Positions 29,282 to 39,016 of a DNA stretch of 64,000 nucleotides are shown here, piece by piece. The notes under the pieces are model-generated. The model did not search any database and had not been told where the DNA came from. It was given only the letters and a program-made list of their open reading frames with translations. The stretch is from an uncultured Nioella sp. (GTDB lineage Bacteria > Pseudomonadota > Alphaproteobacteria > Rhodobacterales > Rhodobacteraceae). Every line of letters begins with the position of its first letter. The stretch's first letter is position 1. Where the stretch lies: NCBI GenBank assembly GCA_947498125.1, contig CANMJH010000004.1, forward strand, positions 62,001-126,000, given 5' to 3'. Both the position numbers and the translations under genes were made by a program.

Positions 29282-29845
29282 TTAAGCGCGTTCGGAATAT
29301 TCCATCGACTCGGTGTTGACGATGATGTCTTCATCCTGCCCGACAAATGGGGGAACCATGATTTTCACGCCATTGTCCAAGATCGCAGGCTTAAAGCTGT
29401 TGGCGGCGGTCTGGCCTTTAACAACCGGTTCCGTCTCGACGATTTTGCAGGTGACTTTCTGCGGCACAGTGGCGTTCAGCGCTTCGTCTTCGTAGAATTC
29501 GACAACGATGGTCATGCCGTCCTGCAAGAAGGGGCGACGATCGCCCAGAAGGTCCGATGGCAGCTGGATCTGCTCATAAGTTTCGGTGTCCATAAAGATC
29601 AGCATTCCATCGTCTTCATAGAGGAACTGCTGGTCTTTTTGTTCCAAACGCACACGCTCGACTTTGTCAGCGCTACGGAAGCGTTCGTTCAGTTTCGAGC
29701 CATTGCGAAGGTTTTTGAGTTCCACCTGAGCAAAGGCGCCGCCCTTGCCGGGCTTGACGTGGTCGACTTTCACAGCCGCCCAGAGCCCGCCGTTATGTTC
29801 CAGTACATTTCCGGGGCGAATTTCATTGCCGTTAATCTTGGGCAT
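29282..29845 (-). CDS. efp: Translation elongation factor P
   Basis: 187 residues, the full three-domain [23 protein letters not shown] starts the KOW-like domain; [10 protein letters not shown] carries the Lys (about residue 33) that is modified in many bacteria and enters the peptidyl-transferase centre; the OB domains end in [15 protein letters not shown] relieves ribosome stalling at polyproline. The ATG at 29845 fits the family; the frame extends upstream to 30184 but without support. A perfect 10-bp palindrome (29947-29969) lies 100 bp upstream, in the region shared with the divergent small gene. Confidence 0.97.
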   Translation of the reverse strand: MPKINGNEIRPGNVLEHNGGLWAAVKVDHVKPGKGGAFAQVELKNLRNGSKLNERFRSADKVERVRLEQKDQQFLYEDDGMLIFMDTETYEQIQLPSDLLGDRRPFLQDGMTIVVEFYEDEALNATVPQKVTCKIVETEPVVKGQTAANSFKPAILDNGVKIMVPPFVGQDEDIIVNTESMEYSERA

Positions 29846-29946
29846 TGTGACTTTTCCGTGGCAAAAGGTTGAGGTTTTGTTGATGCTTCCTATATCTTGC
29901 AGTGGGTTGGCTGGCAATACACCTGAAATAGCGGTGATTGTTTTCG

Positions 29947-29969
29947 ACCCATGCGCTGAGCGCATGGGT
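29947..29969. promoter_or_regulatory. Perfect 10-bp palindrome between efp and a divergent gene
   Basis: ACCCATGCGC-TGA-GCGCATGGGT. It is centred about 110 bp upstream of efp and 100 bp upstream of the divergent small gene. It might be an operator or a leader hairpin; the flanking TTTTC on one side does not make a clear terminator. Confidence 0.45.
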
Positions 29970-30059
29970 GGTATGCAAAGATTGCACCCCCGAATCGCCT
30001 GAATGTAGGCATAAGGGGCGTCACGCCAGAAATGCAAGAGCAAGAATAAAGGACGACGA

Positions 30060-30371
30060 ATGGCTGATTTCGTTGATGGAACCGCATTCAATTTTGAGCA
30101 AGGGCAGCGTTCGCGCAAGCTTTTTGCTGCGGTTGTGCTGGCTGCTTTGGATGATGCCATTGCAGATGATAAAAAATACGGCAATGGGCCGGATCAAATT
30201 GCACGTTGGGCGCGTTCGCGCGACGGACGTGAGGTGCTGTCCTGTGCCGGTATTGACCCAAACGAACGTGTTGTCAGCGGGCTTATGGCCTTTGTTGGCA
30301 ATGGTGTGCGCACCTCTGTGGCTCTGAGCCGCGAAGAAAGCGAACGCCGCAATCAGGCCGAGGCGGCTTAA
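30060..30371 (+). CDS. Conserved small Rhodobacteraceae protein (probably DUF6280)
   Basis: 103 residues. The segments [40 protein letters not shown] and [10 protein letters not shown] are those I remember from a strongly conserved small family in Rhodobacteraceae, probably DUF6280. It is soluble and mostly helical, with one Cys. I know of no function. It is divergent from efp; strong conservation and this placement suggest a housekeeping role. A terminator follows at 30404. Confidence 0.8.
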   Translation: MADFVDGTAFNFEQGQRSRKLFAAVVLAALDDAIADDKKYGNGPDQIARWARSRDGREVLSCAGIDPNERVVSGLMAFVGNGVRTSVALSREESERRNQAEAA

Positions 30372-30403
30372 GACACTTTTTGATAGCCTTGGCTTACGAA
30401 TGA

Positions 30404-30432
30404 AAAAGCGCGTCCCTCAGGGGCGCGCTTTT
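30404..30432 (+). terminator. Intrinsic terminator
   Basis: AAAAGCGCG...CGCGCTTTT arms around a GC-rich CCC/GGG core, directly downstream of the DUF6280-like gene; T-run on the plus strand. Confidence 0.85.
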
Positions 30433-30580
30433 CTATTTGAGCAACAGAAGGCGCAGGCATCGGTTAGGCAGACCCGAAACAATTCCGTTTAATTTGGGTC
30501 AGTCTATTGCATGAATGAAAATCGCCGATGCGCACCATCCTTGCGTTGAGTAATTCCCACCGCTTCTACACAATCATTTT

Positions 30581-31102
30581 ATGATCTACGTCTTGGCATA
30601 TCCCGTTTTCAACCGACGCTCGGCCGAGCGTATCGATGCTTTCAGAGCGAAGCACGAACCTCAAAGAGCTAAATTGGTTCCGCCCCACATCACTTTGGTC
30701 TTTGGCGTGGCCAACGTGCATCTTCAAAATGTCTCAGAGTTGGTAGACATGGTTTCACAGCAATCCAACGCAGTCCCAGTTGTATTTGACCGCTATGTGA
30801 AGGAGTTCGATCCTTTTGAGAAGAAACACAAAATTTTCTTGCTCTGTAGCGAGGGAAGTACGGCCGTCACATTGCTGCACAATCAGCTTTACGACGGGGC
30901 ACATCGTTCAGAATTCAGCTCAACCCATCAGTTCAAACCGCATATGACCGTGGCCACCTACAATGAACGTTCTGATGTAGATCAGGTTGATGTGTCTGCT
31001 GTCGGAGACTTCCCCATCAAAGGACGAGTGTCCGCTTTGGAGTTGGTTCGGTTCGAGGGCGGTCGGCTCACAAAGCTGAAGTCAGCACCTTTGATTGCGT
31101 AG
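30581..31102 (+). CDS. 2H phosphoesterase (2'-5' RNA ligase-like)
   Basis: 173 residues with two HxTx motifs, PHITLV (H36, T38) and PHMTVA (H121, T123), the hallmark of the 2H phosphoesterase superfamily (LigT/ThpR, cyclic phosphodiesterases). The spacing of about 85 residues is as expected. Such enzymes act on 2'-5' or cyclic phosphodiester bonds of RNA or nucleotides. It stands alone between the DUF6280 terminator and a bidirectional terminator. Base composition is lower in GC than the neighbours, perhaps acquired. Confidence 0.88.
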   Translation: MIYVLAYPVFNRRSAERIDAFRAKHEPQRAKLVPPHITLVFGVANVHLQNVSELVDMVSQQSNAVPVVFDRYVKEFDPFEKKHKIFLLCSEGSTAVTLLHNQLYDGAHRSEFSSTHQFKPHMTVATYNERSDVDQVDVSAVGDFPIKGRVSALELVRFEGGRLTKLKSAPLIA

Positions 31103-31130
31103 GTCTGGGCCCGAAAACGCCAATTCGATA

Positions 31131-31169
31131 AAAAGCCGGGCCGATGATTTTCACATCGGCCCGGCCAAA
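31131..31169. terminator. Bidirectional intrinsic terminator
   Basis: GCCGGGCCGATG (31135-31146) and CATCGGCCCGGC (31154-31165) form a perfect 12-bp stem with a 7-base loop, with A/T runs on both sides; located between convergent genes. Confidence 0.88.
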
Positions 31170-31222
31170 TTTTGTAGGTGGGACACCTAAGTAGGTGGCC
31201 GATTTAGAGCGGTATCAGGCGC

Positions 31223-33487
31223 TCAATCCGCCCCGCGTACCGCGATTTGAGCGTCTGGGGCCGGGTGGAAAACCTTCTGAATAAAGAAGATCGCCACGGC
31301 GGTGCCCACACCAAGGATGTCCGAAATCCATCCGCCCTCGATCATAAAGAGCGCGGCAAGGATCAGCGCGGCACGGATGAACCAAGCTGTCCGCCCGCCC
31401 ATGAACCAACCCTGAACGCCTGATGACAGCAGGAATACTCCGAAGGTTGCCGTTACTCCGGCGCGGGCGACTTCATACCATGCGCCTTCCATCAGGATTG
31501 CAGAGTTATAGAAGAACATGAACGGCACCACAAAGGCCGAAATCCCGATCTTGAACGAGGCAACCGAGGTCTCCATTGGGTTTGACCCCGATATCCCCGC
31601 CGCCGCATAGGAGGCGAGCGCCACAGGCGGTGTGATGGCTGAGACAACTGCGAAGTAGAAGACAAAGAAGTGGGCTGTCAGTGGCGGAATGCCAAGATTG
31701 ACAAGGCCCGGCGCAACGACCGAAGCTGCAACCGCATAGGCCGCCGTTGTGGGCATGCCCATCCCCAACAGTATCGCGATACACATGGCAAAGAACAATG
31801 CCAGAAGCTGAGATGCCTCCGCGATGTCCAGTAGCATCGACGAAAAGCGTGCGCCAACGCCAGTTAGGCTGATCACACCCACGATAATGCCCGCACAGGC
31901 GCAGACCGCGATGATCTGAATGGACATGACCCCAGCCAGTTCAAAGGCCTTAAGGATCGAGCGTATGCCCATCCGGTTTGGGGTCAGCCAGCTGACAGCG
32001 GCGGCCGCCGCCGTCGCAAGTGTACCAGCTCGGATCACCGAATAGCCTTGAAACAGCGCAACGATGAGGATCAGGATTGGAATGAAAAGATAAATCTGGC
32101 GAATAAGCTTGGCCAGCTTCGGCAATTCATCTTCCCGCATGCCGCGCATGCCTAGCTTGGCGGCTTCCAGATCGACCATAAAATAGATCGATGCGAAATA
32201 CAGGATCGCCGGAATGATCGCTGCGATGGCAATTTCCTGATAGGGAATGCCAGTGATCTCGGCCATGATGAAGGCACCTGCACCCATAATCGGGGGCATA
32301 ATCTGCCCACCTGTGGACGCAGCGGCCTCAACCGCGCCTGCGGTCTTCTTATGGTAGCCAACTTTCTTCATCAGCGGGATCGTTAGTGATCCGGTGGCAA
32401 CCACGTTGCCTGCTGATGTCCCGTTGATCATGCCCATGAGGCCCGAGGCAAAGATTGCCACTTTTGCAGGACCACCACGCGCTCGGCCGGCTGCAGCGAA
32501 GGCAAAGTTGACGAAGTAATCGCCGACTTTAGACGCCTGCAGGAACGCCGCGAAGATGATGAAAAGGATGATATAGGTCGAGCTTACAGCCGTCGTTGGC
32601 CCGAGGATACCTGCATCCGAATACACATGGCCAAAGAAACGCTGCCACGTATAGGGGCTTTGGACTGCTAGAATGCCGGGCAGAAGATGGGCGGTAAACG
32701 TATAGGCCAAAAAGACGCCGGTGATGATCACAAGCGCGAGACCCGCCACGCGGCGTGTCAACTCAAGGATCAGAGCGGCACCTGCGGTGGCTGCAAAGGC
32801 TACACCGATTGGAACAAACGGTGTGCCGACAGCGTTGCGTGCAGCCGTCGAGTAAACCGGAACAAGGTAGAGCGCGACAATGATGCCGCAAGCCGCCAGC
32901 ACCAGATCGGATGTTGCGAACCGGCCGCGGGCTGTGTTCTCGAACCAGCCCAATACAATTGCGCCTCCGGTAGCGATCAAAAGTGGAATGCCGAACCAGG
33001 TCACTTCTTGTCCGTAGATCTCGGTCCCTGCAAATGCAGGCCACGTCGTCAGCCCGCCCATTTCTGGCAGCGTGCCGGAATTAACAACGTTGATGAAGCC
33101 AATCACGGTCCAAAGCGCAATCGCGACAGGAATAAAGAGTGCGAGGCCCGCCATGGACAGCATCGGTGTCGCTGGACGCTCGGTTTCGGGAAAGATGCGC
33201 GCTGCAAAGAGCAGGAACCCAAGCGCCAAGGCGCCCGCGATATGGACGATGCGGAAGTTCCAGGTTTCCAGCGGGAACTGCGGAAGGAAGCCAATCTCAA
33301 TCCCGGTCATGTTGCTGATCGAGACGCCGTTCAAGGCGAGCATATGAAAGGCGGCATAAAGGGTCGCCAATAGTGAAATAACGATCAGGGCTGGGCCGTC
33401 GAAAAGGCGGCGATTGCGTTCGACCGGCTCCTCATCAACGCCTTCTGCCAGGACGACGTCTTCTTGATTTTCTGTAACTGAGGTCAT
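31223..33487 (-). CDS. TRAP transporter fused small/large permease, TAXI type
   Basis: 754 residues, about seventeen hydrophobic segments: N-terminal DctQ-like 4-TM region fused to a DctM-like 12-TM region, the arrangement of TRAP-TAXI systems. Motifs include GLMGMINGTSAGNVVATGS and MPPIMGAGAFIMAEITG in the first half and GMGMPTTAAYAVAAS near the end. Uptake is driven by sodium or proton gradient from the partner binding protein, encoded 109 bp upstream. RBS GGAGGGGACA precedes the ATG. Substrate unknown. Confidence 0.95.
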   Translation of the reverse strand: MTSVTENQEDVVLAEGVDEEPVERNRRLFDGPALIVISLLATLYAAFHMLALNGVSISNMTGIEIGFLPQFPLETWNFRIVHIAGALALGFLLFAARIFPETERPATPMLSMAGLALFIPVAIALWTVIGFINVVNSGTLPEMGGLTTWPAFAGTEIYGQEVTWFGIPLLIATGGAIVLGWFENTARGRFATSDLVLAACGIIVALYLVPVYSTAARNAVGTPFVPIGVAFAATAGAALILELTRRVAGLALVIITGVFLAYTFTAHLLPGILAVQSPYTWQRFFGHVYSDAGILGPTTAVSSTYIILFIIFAAFLQASKVGDYFVNFAFAAAGRARGGPAKVAIFASGLMGMINGTSAGNVVATGSLTIPLMKKVGYHKKTAGAVEAAASTGGQIMPPIMGAGAFIMAEITGIPYQEIAIAAIIPAILYFASIYFMVDLEAAKLGMRGMREDELPKLAKLIRQIYLFIPILILIVALFQGYSVIRAGTLATAAAAAVSWLTPNRMGIRSILKAFELAGVMSIQIIAVCACAGIIVGVISLTGVGARFSSMLLDIAEASQLLALFFAMCIAILLGMGMPTTAAYAVAASVVAPGLVNLGIPPLTAHFFVFYFAVVSAITPPVALASYAAAGISGSNPMETSVASFKIGISAFVVPFMFFYNSAILMEGAWYEVARAGVTATFGVFLLSSGVQGWFMGGRTAWFIRAALILAALFMIEGGWISDILGVGTAVAIFFIQKVFHPAPDAQIAVRGAD

Positions 33488-33542
33488 TGTCCCCTCCGGA
33501 TGCCGGGACCTGTTTGGTCCACTTGGCGGTGTTTATTCCATG

Positions 33543-33574
33543 AAAAAGGCCGCGCCACGAAAGAGGGCGCGGCC
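33543..33574 (-). terminator. Terminator-like hairpin between TAXI binding protein and permease
   Basis: GGCCGCGCC and GGCGCGGCC (plus-strand 33548-33556 and 33566-33574) form a perfect 9-bp stem; on the minus strand it is followed by TTTTT. It lies inside the operon and probably makes the binding protein more abundant than the permease. Confidence 0.75.
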
Positions 33575-33596
33575 TGAAGAGGTAATCCGAGATGGA

Positions 33597-34592
33597 TTAC
33601 ATATCGTGGTGGATCATATCGTCGCTGATTTCAGCGCCGGCATTTTCCATGAACCACTGGGCCGCGCCGGGGTGCCAGTTCAGGACCTCGTTCTTGTCCC
33701 AGTTTTCGGGCAGGGTCGAACGGGCCGCGCGGTGGATGTTTACCATGCGCTCGTTATCCGACATGACCGTATCGACGACCGCATAGACAAAGCTGGCGGG
33801 AAGGTCACAGTTGGCAATCGCGAAGTTCCACATGGAAACCGAACGTGCCGGTGCTTCCAGAGTAGTGTAAGCGTCTGCCGCGATGTTGAACTGCGACACA
33901 GGGAAGGCGCCAAGGATCGTGGCTTGCTCGTCTTCGGTGAACTCGATGATGTTCACGTCAGTTTGCACTTCCAACTGGCTAACGGCTGGAACCGGAACAC
34001 CGGCAGCAAATGCAATTACGTCCAGAAGACCATCCTGTAGCTGACCGCCAAGGTCAGACCAGCCGCCATTGCGACGCTCAAAGTTGACGCCAAGCTCTTC
34101 CATCATGCGAGGGAAGTAGGTGTCCGAGGTTGAGCCGGCAGGGCCAAAGCCGATGCGTGCGCCATCAGGAATATCCGCGATGGATGTGATGCCCGACGAG
34201 CTAAGCGCGGTAACGCTGAAAGGGGTCTGGTACATTGGGAACATCGCACAAGCGTTGTCCATAGCCAGACCGGGTGCAATTGGGTTGGTTCCTTGCAGGG
34301 ATTCCGCTGCTGGACCCATGGTTGTCATGCCGAACTGGGCCTCGCCTGTGTGAACCAGCGCCATGTTCTGCATTGGGCCGCCAGTGACTTCGCCGCCGCC
34401 TGAAAGGCCCAACTCTTCTGCGACAAGGTTTGCCCAGCCGGAGCCGTAAGCAAAATAGGTGCCGCCTTGGGATGCGGTGCCCACGGTGAAGCTTTCTGGC
34501 CACCCTTCGCGGTCAGCATGGGCGTCCGCAAACGCGGTCGTGGAAACAAGTGCAGTCGACAGCGCAAGCGCCGTGAGTTTGGTAAAACGCAT
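33597..34592 (-). CDS. TAXI-family TRAP transporter solute-binding protein
   Basis: 331 residues. Signal peptide (about 1-26, ending FADAHA) followed by SFTVGTASQGGTYFAYGSG, characteristic of TAXI proteins (TRAP-associated extracytoplasmic immunogenic), and GARIGFGPAGSTSDTYFP in the middle. It binds the substrate in the periplasm and passes it to the fused permease downstream. AGGAGG precedes the ATG at 34592; the frame upstream to 34712 is open but unsupported. Ligands of this family include amino and organic acids; nothing here decides. Confidence 0.94.
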   Translation of the reverse strand: MRFTKLTALALSTALVSTTAFADAHADREGWPESFTVGTASQGGTYFAYGSGWANLVAEELGLSGGGEVTGGPMQNMALVHTGEAQFGMTTMGPAAESLQGTNPIAPGLAMDNACAMFPMYQTPFSVTALSSSGITSIADIPDGARIGFGPAGSTSDTYFPRMMEELGVNFERRNGGWSDLGGQLQDGLLDVIAFAAGVPVPAVSQLEVQTDVNIIEFTEDEQATILGAFPVSQFNIAADAYTTLEAPARSVSMWNFAIANCDLPASFVYAVVDTVMSDNERMVNIHRAARSTLPENWDKNEVLNWHPGAAQWFMENAGAEISDDMIHHDM

Positions 34593-34940
34593 AAGGTTTT
34601 TTCCTCCTGTTGTGCCAGGGTCCCTCCTGGCCTCGTTCCGGGGCAGATCCTCCACCTGACCCGGCTGAATGCGGCCTGCTTTACGCAAGTGCCTCATCCG
34701 ATGTGCCGCCATAAAGAGCGGAGGAGGGGCGCCTCATACAATGGATGAGTGCCAAGAATTTTACTGAGTTGCCCATTAAATTTGCGTCATGGGTCGAAAG
34801 GGGGACAAAGCCGCCTTGATGATGGGCGGTTATTGACCCAAGTCCCCGTTCAGTGCGCCGTGCACTTTAAATCGGCGGCAATTTCTTCGGCGAATCTCGA
34901 CCAAAACCGAACAAATTTTTCGGCCTGCGGTGCCAGTGGA
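34593..34940. other. Intergenic region upstream of the TAXI gene
   Basis: 348 bp, probably carrying the promoter of the TRAP genes (minus strand). I looked for a sigma-54 -24/-12 element, expected if the adjacent DctD-like activator drives it, and found only poor matches. No gene seen. Confidence 0.4.
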
Positions 34941-36284
34941 TTAGCGTGACTCGGAAAAATCTTCACGGGACAGCCCGTGTTTCTGCATCTTCTCATAAAG
35001 GGCTTTGCGGCTAAGGCCGAGCGCTTCGTACGTCTCTTTTAGGCTGCCGCCATGGGCGGTGAGGCTGGCCGAGATCAAAGATTTCTCATGCGCGGCCATT
35101 TGATCTGACAGCAAACCATCGGCCACTTCAGGCATCGCGATGTCCAATTCCAGCCCAAGGACAAACCGATCCGCCGCATTACGAAGCTCACGGACATTAC
35201 CGGGCCAATCGCGGGCCGCGACTGCCGTCAGGATTGCGCCGGGTACGTTCGGTAGGGGCATCTTATAGCGTGCGGCCGCTTGGCCGACGAGTTCAACAAA
35301 AAGCCGAGGAATATCTTCGCGGCGATCGTCCAAATCGGGAATGCGCAACCTTGCGACATTCAACCGATAGAAAAGGTCCGCGCGAAACCGGTCGGCTTTT
35401 GCTTCGGCGGCCAGATCAAGTTTGCTGGCCGCAATAATCCGAATGTCCAGATCGATCGGATCATTTGACCCCAGCCTCGTGACAACCCGGTTTTGGATGG
35501 CGTCCAGCAATTTTGCTTGGACGGCGAGGGTCATCGAGTCGATTTCATCAAGAAAGACAGTGCCGCCACGGGCGTGCTCAAACTTGCCATAGCGCGCGCG
35601 GGTCGCGCCGGGAAAAGCGCCCGCCTCATGGCCAAAGAGCTCGCTTTCAATGAGGTCGGCGGGCAGGGCGGCGCAGTTTATGTGAACAAAAGGCTTTTGC
35701 GCGCGGGGCGATGCCCGGTGTAGCGCGCGCGCGGCAACCTCTTTGCCGGTTCCGGTCGCGCCTTCGATCAGCACATCAGCCTCGGTCGCGGCAATGGCGC
35801 GCAACTGATCGCGGAGCTTGCCCATAGGAGCGCTACGCCCGGTGAGGCGGGCTTCGACCACGTCGCTTTGGCCGACTTGCCTGCGCAGCACGCGGTTTTC
35901 AATCGTAAGGCGGCGCTTGTCCAAGGCGCGGCGAACCGTCGAGATAAGTCGCGCAGGCGCATAAGGTTTTTCGAGGAAGTCGTAGGCGCCATCGCGCATC
36001 GACTGCACCGCCAGATCAACATCACCATGTCCGGTGACCAGAATAACTGGAAATTCCGGGTCAATCTCAAGCGCCTTGGTCATCAATTCTAACCCGTCCA
36101 TGCCAGGCATGCGGATATCAGTGACCAAAATGCCGGCAAAATCTCGGGCAATGCGGGGCAGGGCGGCGCTGGCCTCGGCAAAGCAAGCGATATCCAGACC
36201 GTCAAGTTGCAGGCTTTGTTCGGCGGCAAGACGCAAGTGGTCTTCATCATCCACAAAAAGAATAGTTTCGGCTGAACTCGTCAC
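34941..36284 (-). CDS. DctD-like response regulator, AAA+ type, with an altered GAFTGA loop
   Basis: 447 residues: receiver domain (phosphoacceptor D56 in LVTDIRMPG), AAA+ domain (Walker [10 protein letters not shown] at ~174-182, Walker B VFLDEID at ~243-249, arginine fingers in the RADLFYRL and [16 protein letters not shown] regions) and a C-terminal Fis-type HTH ([18 protein letters not shown]). The sigma-54-contacting loop, normally GAFTGA, reads GAFPGA (222-227). It overlaps the sensor kinase gene by four bases. It probably controls the neighbouring TRAP transporter in response to C4-type or other organic acids. Confidence 0.92.
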   Translation of the reverse strand: MTSSAETILFVDDEDHLRLAAEQSLQLDGLDIACFAEASAALPRIARDFAGILVTDIRMPGMDGLELMTKALEIDPEFPVILVTGHGDVDLAVQSMRDGAYDFLEKPYAPARLISTVRRALDKRRLTIENRVLRRQVGQSDVVEARLTGRSAPMGKLRDQLRAIAATEADVLIEGATGTGKEVAARALHRASPRAQKPFVHINCAALPADLIESELFGHEAGAFPGATRARYGKFEHARGGTVFLDEIDSMTLAVQAKLLDAIQNRVVTRLGSNDPIDLDIRIIAASKLDLAAEAKADRFRADLFYRLNVARLRIPDLDDRREDIPRLFVELVGQAAARYKMPLPNVPGAILTAVAARDWPGNVRELRNAADRFVLGLELDIAMPEVADGLLSDQMAAHEKSLISASLTAHGGSLKETYEALGLSRKALYEKMQKHGLSREDFSESR

Positions 36285-38149
36285 TCGGCGGCTAATCCTT
36301 CGTTGTCTTGTGTCGCGGCAGGCGCAGCTTCAAGGTCGACGATAAAGACTGCGCCGCCGTCTGGGTGGTTTTCGGCGGAAAGCGTTCCGCCAAAATCGCG
36401 CACGATATTGTAGGAGATCGACAAGCCAAGCCCCAGACCCTTGCCGGGGATTTTGGTTGTAAAGAATGGGTCGAATATCTGGGCTAACACTGCGTCATCC
36501 AGACCGGGACCGGTATCGCGCACTGAAACGCTGCGCCGGTTGCCGCGCTGCGCCACGGAAATCTCGATCTGCGGGCACTCTTGCGTTTCCATAGCATCCA
36601 GCGCGTTCGAAATGAGGTTCACCAAAACCTGTTGCAGCCGCACTTGGCCGCCATTCACATAGATCGGCGCGTCCGGGCGCTGATAGGTAAGCTCGGCCTG
36701 AGCTGCGTTCATCTTTGGGGCCATCAGCTGAACCGCATCATCCAAGATGGACAACAGTGGGACTGACCCGATTTTATCTTGCGGGCGGCGGGCGAAGTTA
36801 CGCAGATGTTTCGAGATCGAGGCCATCCGGTCAGCCATTTGCGAGATGAGCCGAATATTGCCCTTCGCCTCATCCTTGCGCCCGCGCGCGAGAAAGGTTT
36901 CGGCGTTATCGGCATAGGCCTTAACGGCCGCGAGGGGTTGGTTAAACTCATGGCTTAATGCCGCTGACATTTGCCCAAGCGCGGCAAGTTTTCCAGCCTG
37001 CACAAGTTCGCTTTGGGTCTTGCGAAGGCGCAACTCTGTGGCCTTACGCTCTTCAATTTCCTGCACAAGCTGCGTGTTGGCCGCATTCAGGTCTGACGTG
37101 CGTTCAGCCACGCGCCGCTCGAGCATCGCGCGGTTTTGGCGCTGTTGTTCCAAGCGTTCCAAAAGTCGGGCGCGGCGTTGCAGGAAAAGCAGCACTACCA
37201 CGCCAGCGAACAAAACGCCTAGGATGATAAGCGCCATGGTTTGACGTGCCTGAACGATCGATGGGCCCGTAGGCGTCAGCACCGAAACGCGCCACCCGGC
37301 CGCTGCGATCAGCCCGGTATTGGAAACAAAATCGCGGGTTTCCCCATTGTCAGAGATGGTCAGAATGTCGTGGTCTTCTGTCAGCGCGCGCCGGTCAATG
37401 TCGAGCGGAACAAGCTCATCAAGCGGATATTGCCGGGTGGCTTCAATCCCGGCCATAGCAGTTTCGCTAAGCGGCCCCATCGTGTGAAAATGCCATTCTG
37501 GGCGGTCGGACAAGAAGATGATGCCATTGGCATCTGTGACGATGATGGTGTTGTCACTTTCGGCCCAGGTTTCTTCGAAATTGCCCAATAGGATTTTGAC
37601 GGCAACAACACCAAGAACCTCGGTGTTATCAATGATTGGAGCGGCAAAGAAATAGCCGCGTTGGCCGGATGTGACGCCAAGCGCATGGAACCGGCCACGT
37701 CCTTGCTCAAGCGCGTCAATGAAGTAAGGGCGAAAATCAAACCGGCGACCAATGAAGCTGTCCTCGCGCCGATAGTTTGACGACGCAATGGTCATGCCGG
37801 TTCGATCCATGACCCAAATATCGGCCACTTCAAGCGTCAGGGCGCTTTGGCGCAACTGTTCATTCCCAAAGGGCAGAAGCCCCTGATTGTCTGGATCGTG
37901 CAACAATTCTGTAAGGATCGGACGTTCCGCCAAGAGCCCCGGCAAAGCCTCGGACCGGCTGAGCGCCCCGCGCAAGGATTCCCGTGCAAGGCTCAGCGTT
38001 GCTTCCTCTCGCAAGGCTGTTTGGGTCAGCATATAGCCTTCGATCCGCGGCAAGGCGGTCAGGCTGAGCGCCACGAGCCCCAAAACCACAAAGGCGATAT
38101 TGCGGATCGCGCGGCGCAACCGCCGGGTTTTGGGTAAATTCGGTGTCAT
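36281..38149 (-). CDS. DctB-like sensor histidine kinase
   Basis: 622 residues. One N-terminal membrane helix (about 15-37), a periplasmic sensor region of ~260 residues (dCache/PAS-like, with GQRGYFFAAPIIDNTEVLGVVAVKI), a second helix at ~305-325, a coiled coil, then the kinase core: the H box ALSHEFNQPLAAVKAYA, N box LVNLISNALDAM, and G boxes RDTGPGL and GLGLGLSI. It would phosphorylate the DctD-like partner encoded immediately downstream (4-bp overlap). The nearby TAXI transporter suggests it senses its substrate. Confidence 0.93.
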   Translation of the reverse strand: MTPNLPKTRRLRRAIRNIAFVVLGLVALSLTALPRIEGYMLTQTALREEATLSLARESLRGALSRSEALPGLLAERPILTELLHDPDNQGLLPFGNEQLRQSALTLEVADIWVMDRTGMTIASSNYRREDSFIGRRFDFRPYFIDALEQGRGRFHALGVTSGQRGYFFAAPIIDNTEVLGVVAVKILLGNFEETWAESDNTIIVTDANGIIFLSDRPEWHFHTMGPLSETAMAGIEATRQYPLDELVPLDIDRRALTEDHDILTISDNGETRDFVSNTGLIAAAGWRVSVLTPTGPSIVQARQTMALIILGVLFAGVVVLLFLQRRARLLERLEQQRQNRAMLERRVAERTSDLNAANTQLVQEIEERKATELRLRKTQSELVQAGKLAALGQMSAALSHEFNQPLAAVKAYADNAETFLARGRKDEAKGNIRLISQMADRMASISKHLRNFARRPQDKIGSVPLLSILDDAVQLMAPKMNAAQAELTYQRPDAPIYVNGGQVRLQQVLVNLISNALDAMETQECPQIEISVAQRGNRRSVSVRDTGPGLDDAVLAQIFDPFFTTKIPGKGLGLGLSISYNIVRDFGGTLSAENHPDGGAVFIVDLEAAPAATQDNEGLAAE

Positions 38150-38192
38150 GGCGCCAAGTATGCGGTGCAGAGGCAGTTAGCGCAATGTGGGG

Positions 38193-38948
38193 TTAGGCGC
38201 GCGACAGCAGATAGATATCCATAATCCATCCGTTTTCAGCGCGGGCGGCTTTTCGCGCCACTTCAATCTGCGGTGTCACGTCGGCCACAGCCCCTGAGAT
38301 ATTGATCTCTTCGCGCATCCCAGCATAGCCGCTCCACCATATATAAAGCCCGTCTGGATCAAGTTCTCGAAAGCTCAATTCGCCATCCAGCATCACGACG
38401 ACCATATCGCTGCCTGCCGGAAAACCATGATCGCGGATTTGCCGCCCTGTCGTGATTGTTACGGGGGCATTGATACGGTTAAGCGGGATTTTATGCGCCG
38501 CCGTAAGGGCTTGGATTGAGGTGATGCCTGGGATGACCGTCATTTCAAGCGGCAAGCTATTGGCCACGCGCTCGGCAATGCGCAAGGTGCTGTCATAGAG
38601 TGAAGGGTCACCCCAAACCAAAAAGCCGACACGGCCTGACACGCCAATATGATCCGTGATTGCCTTTTGCCAACACAGGGCAATTGCGTCATGCCATTGA
38701 TCGACGCGCGCCCGGTAATCTGCAATTGCAGGGTCGCGAACCGGCAACTCAAACTCAACCAGCTTTGCTCGGTCGAGATCTAGGTGTGCGTCGCAGATTT
38801 GGCGACGTATTTCTGCCAATTGGTCCTTATCTTCGCCCTTTGTTGGAATAAGGATCAAATCCGCATCCCGCATAGCTGAAACCGCCTGCAATGTCAGGTG
38901 ATCCGGGTTGCCGGTGCCAATGCCAATCAGTGTCAGCGCGATCATCAT
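38193..38948 (-). CDS. cobF: Precorrin-6A synthase (deacetylating)
   Basis: 251 residues. CobF removes acetate and methylates C-1 of precorrin-5 in the aerobic cobalamin pathway. It has the SAM-methylase opening LTLIGIGTGNPDHLTLQAV, FLVWGDPSLYDSTLRI and VIPGITSIQALTAAHKIPLNR typical of CobF rather than of other tetrapyrrole methylases. Two ATG codons stand at 38948 and 38945. It lies downstream of the cbiM-like gene, beyond a terminator-like hairpin. Confidence 0.95.
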   Translation of the reverse strand: MMIALTLIGIGTGNPDHLTLQAVSAMRDADLILIPTKGEDKDQLAEIRRQICDAHLDLDRAKLVEFELPVRDPAIADYRARVDQWHDAIALCWQKAITDHIGVSGRVGFLVWGDPSLYDSTLRIAERVANSLPLEMTVIPGITSIQALTAAHKIPLNRINAPVTITTGRQIRDHGFPAGSDMVVVMLDGELSFRELDPDGLYIWWSGYAGMREEINISGAVADVTPQIEVARKAARAENGWIMDIYLLSRA

Positions 38949-38965
38949 TCGCCCTCATTTAAATA

Positions 38966-38993
38966 CAAACACGGCCCCGCTTTGGGGGCCGTG
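38966..38993 (-). terminator. Intrinsic terminator after the cbiM-like gene
   Basis: Minus-strand CACGGCCCC (38993-38985) pairs with GGGGCCGTG (38978-38970) and is followed by TTTGTATTT. It lies between cbiM-like and cobF and may attenuate cobF. Confidence 0.78.
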
Positions 38994-39016
38994 AGCTGTT
39001 TCGATATTAGACGAAA

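Noticed and set aside
34593-34940. Possible sigma-54 promoter upstream of the TAXI gene
   Set aside because: The best match, TTGGCACTCATCCATTGT on the minus strand, has the -12 element two bases too far from the -24 element.
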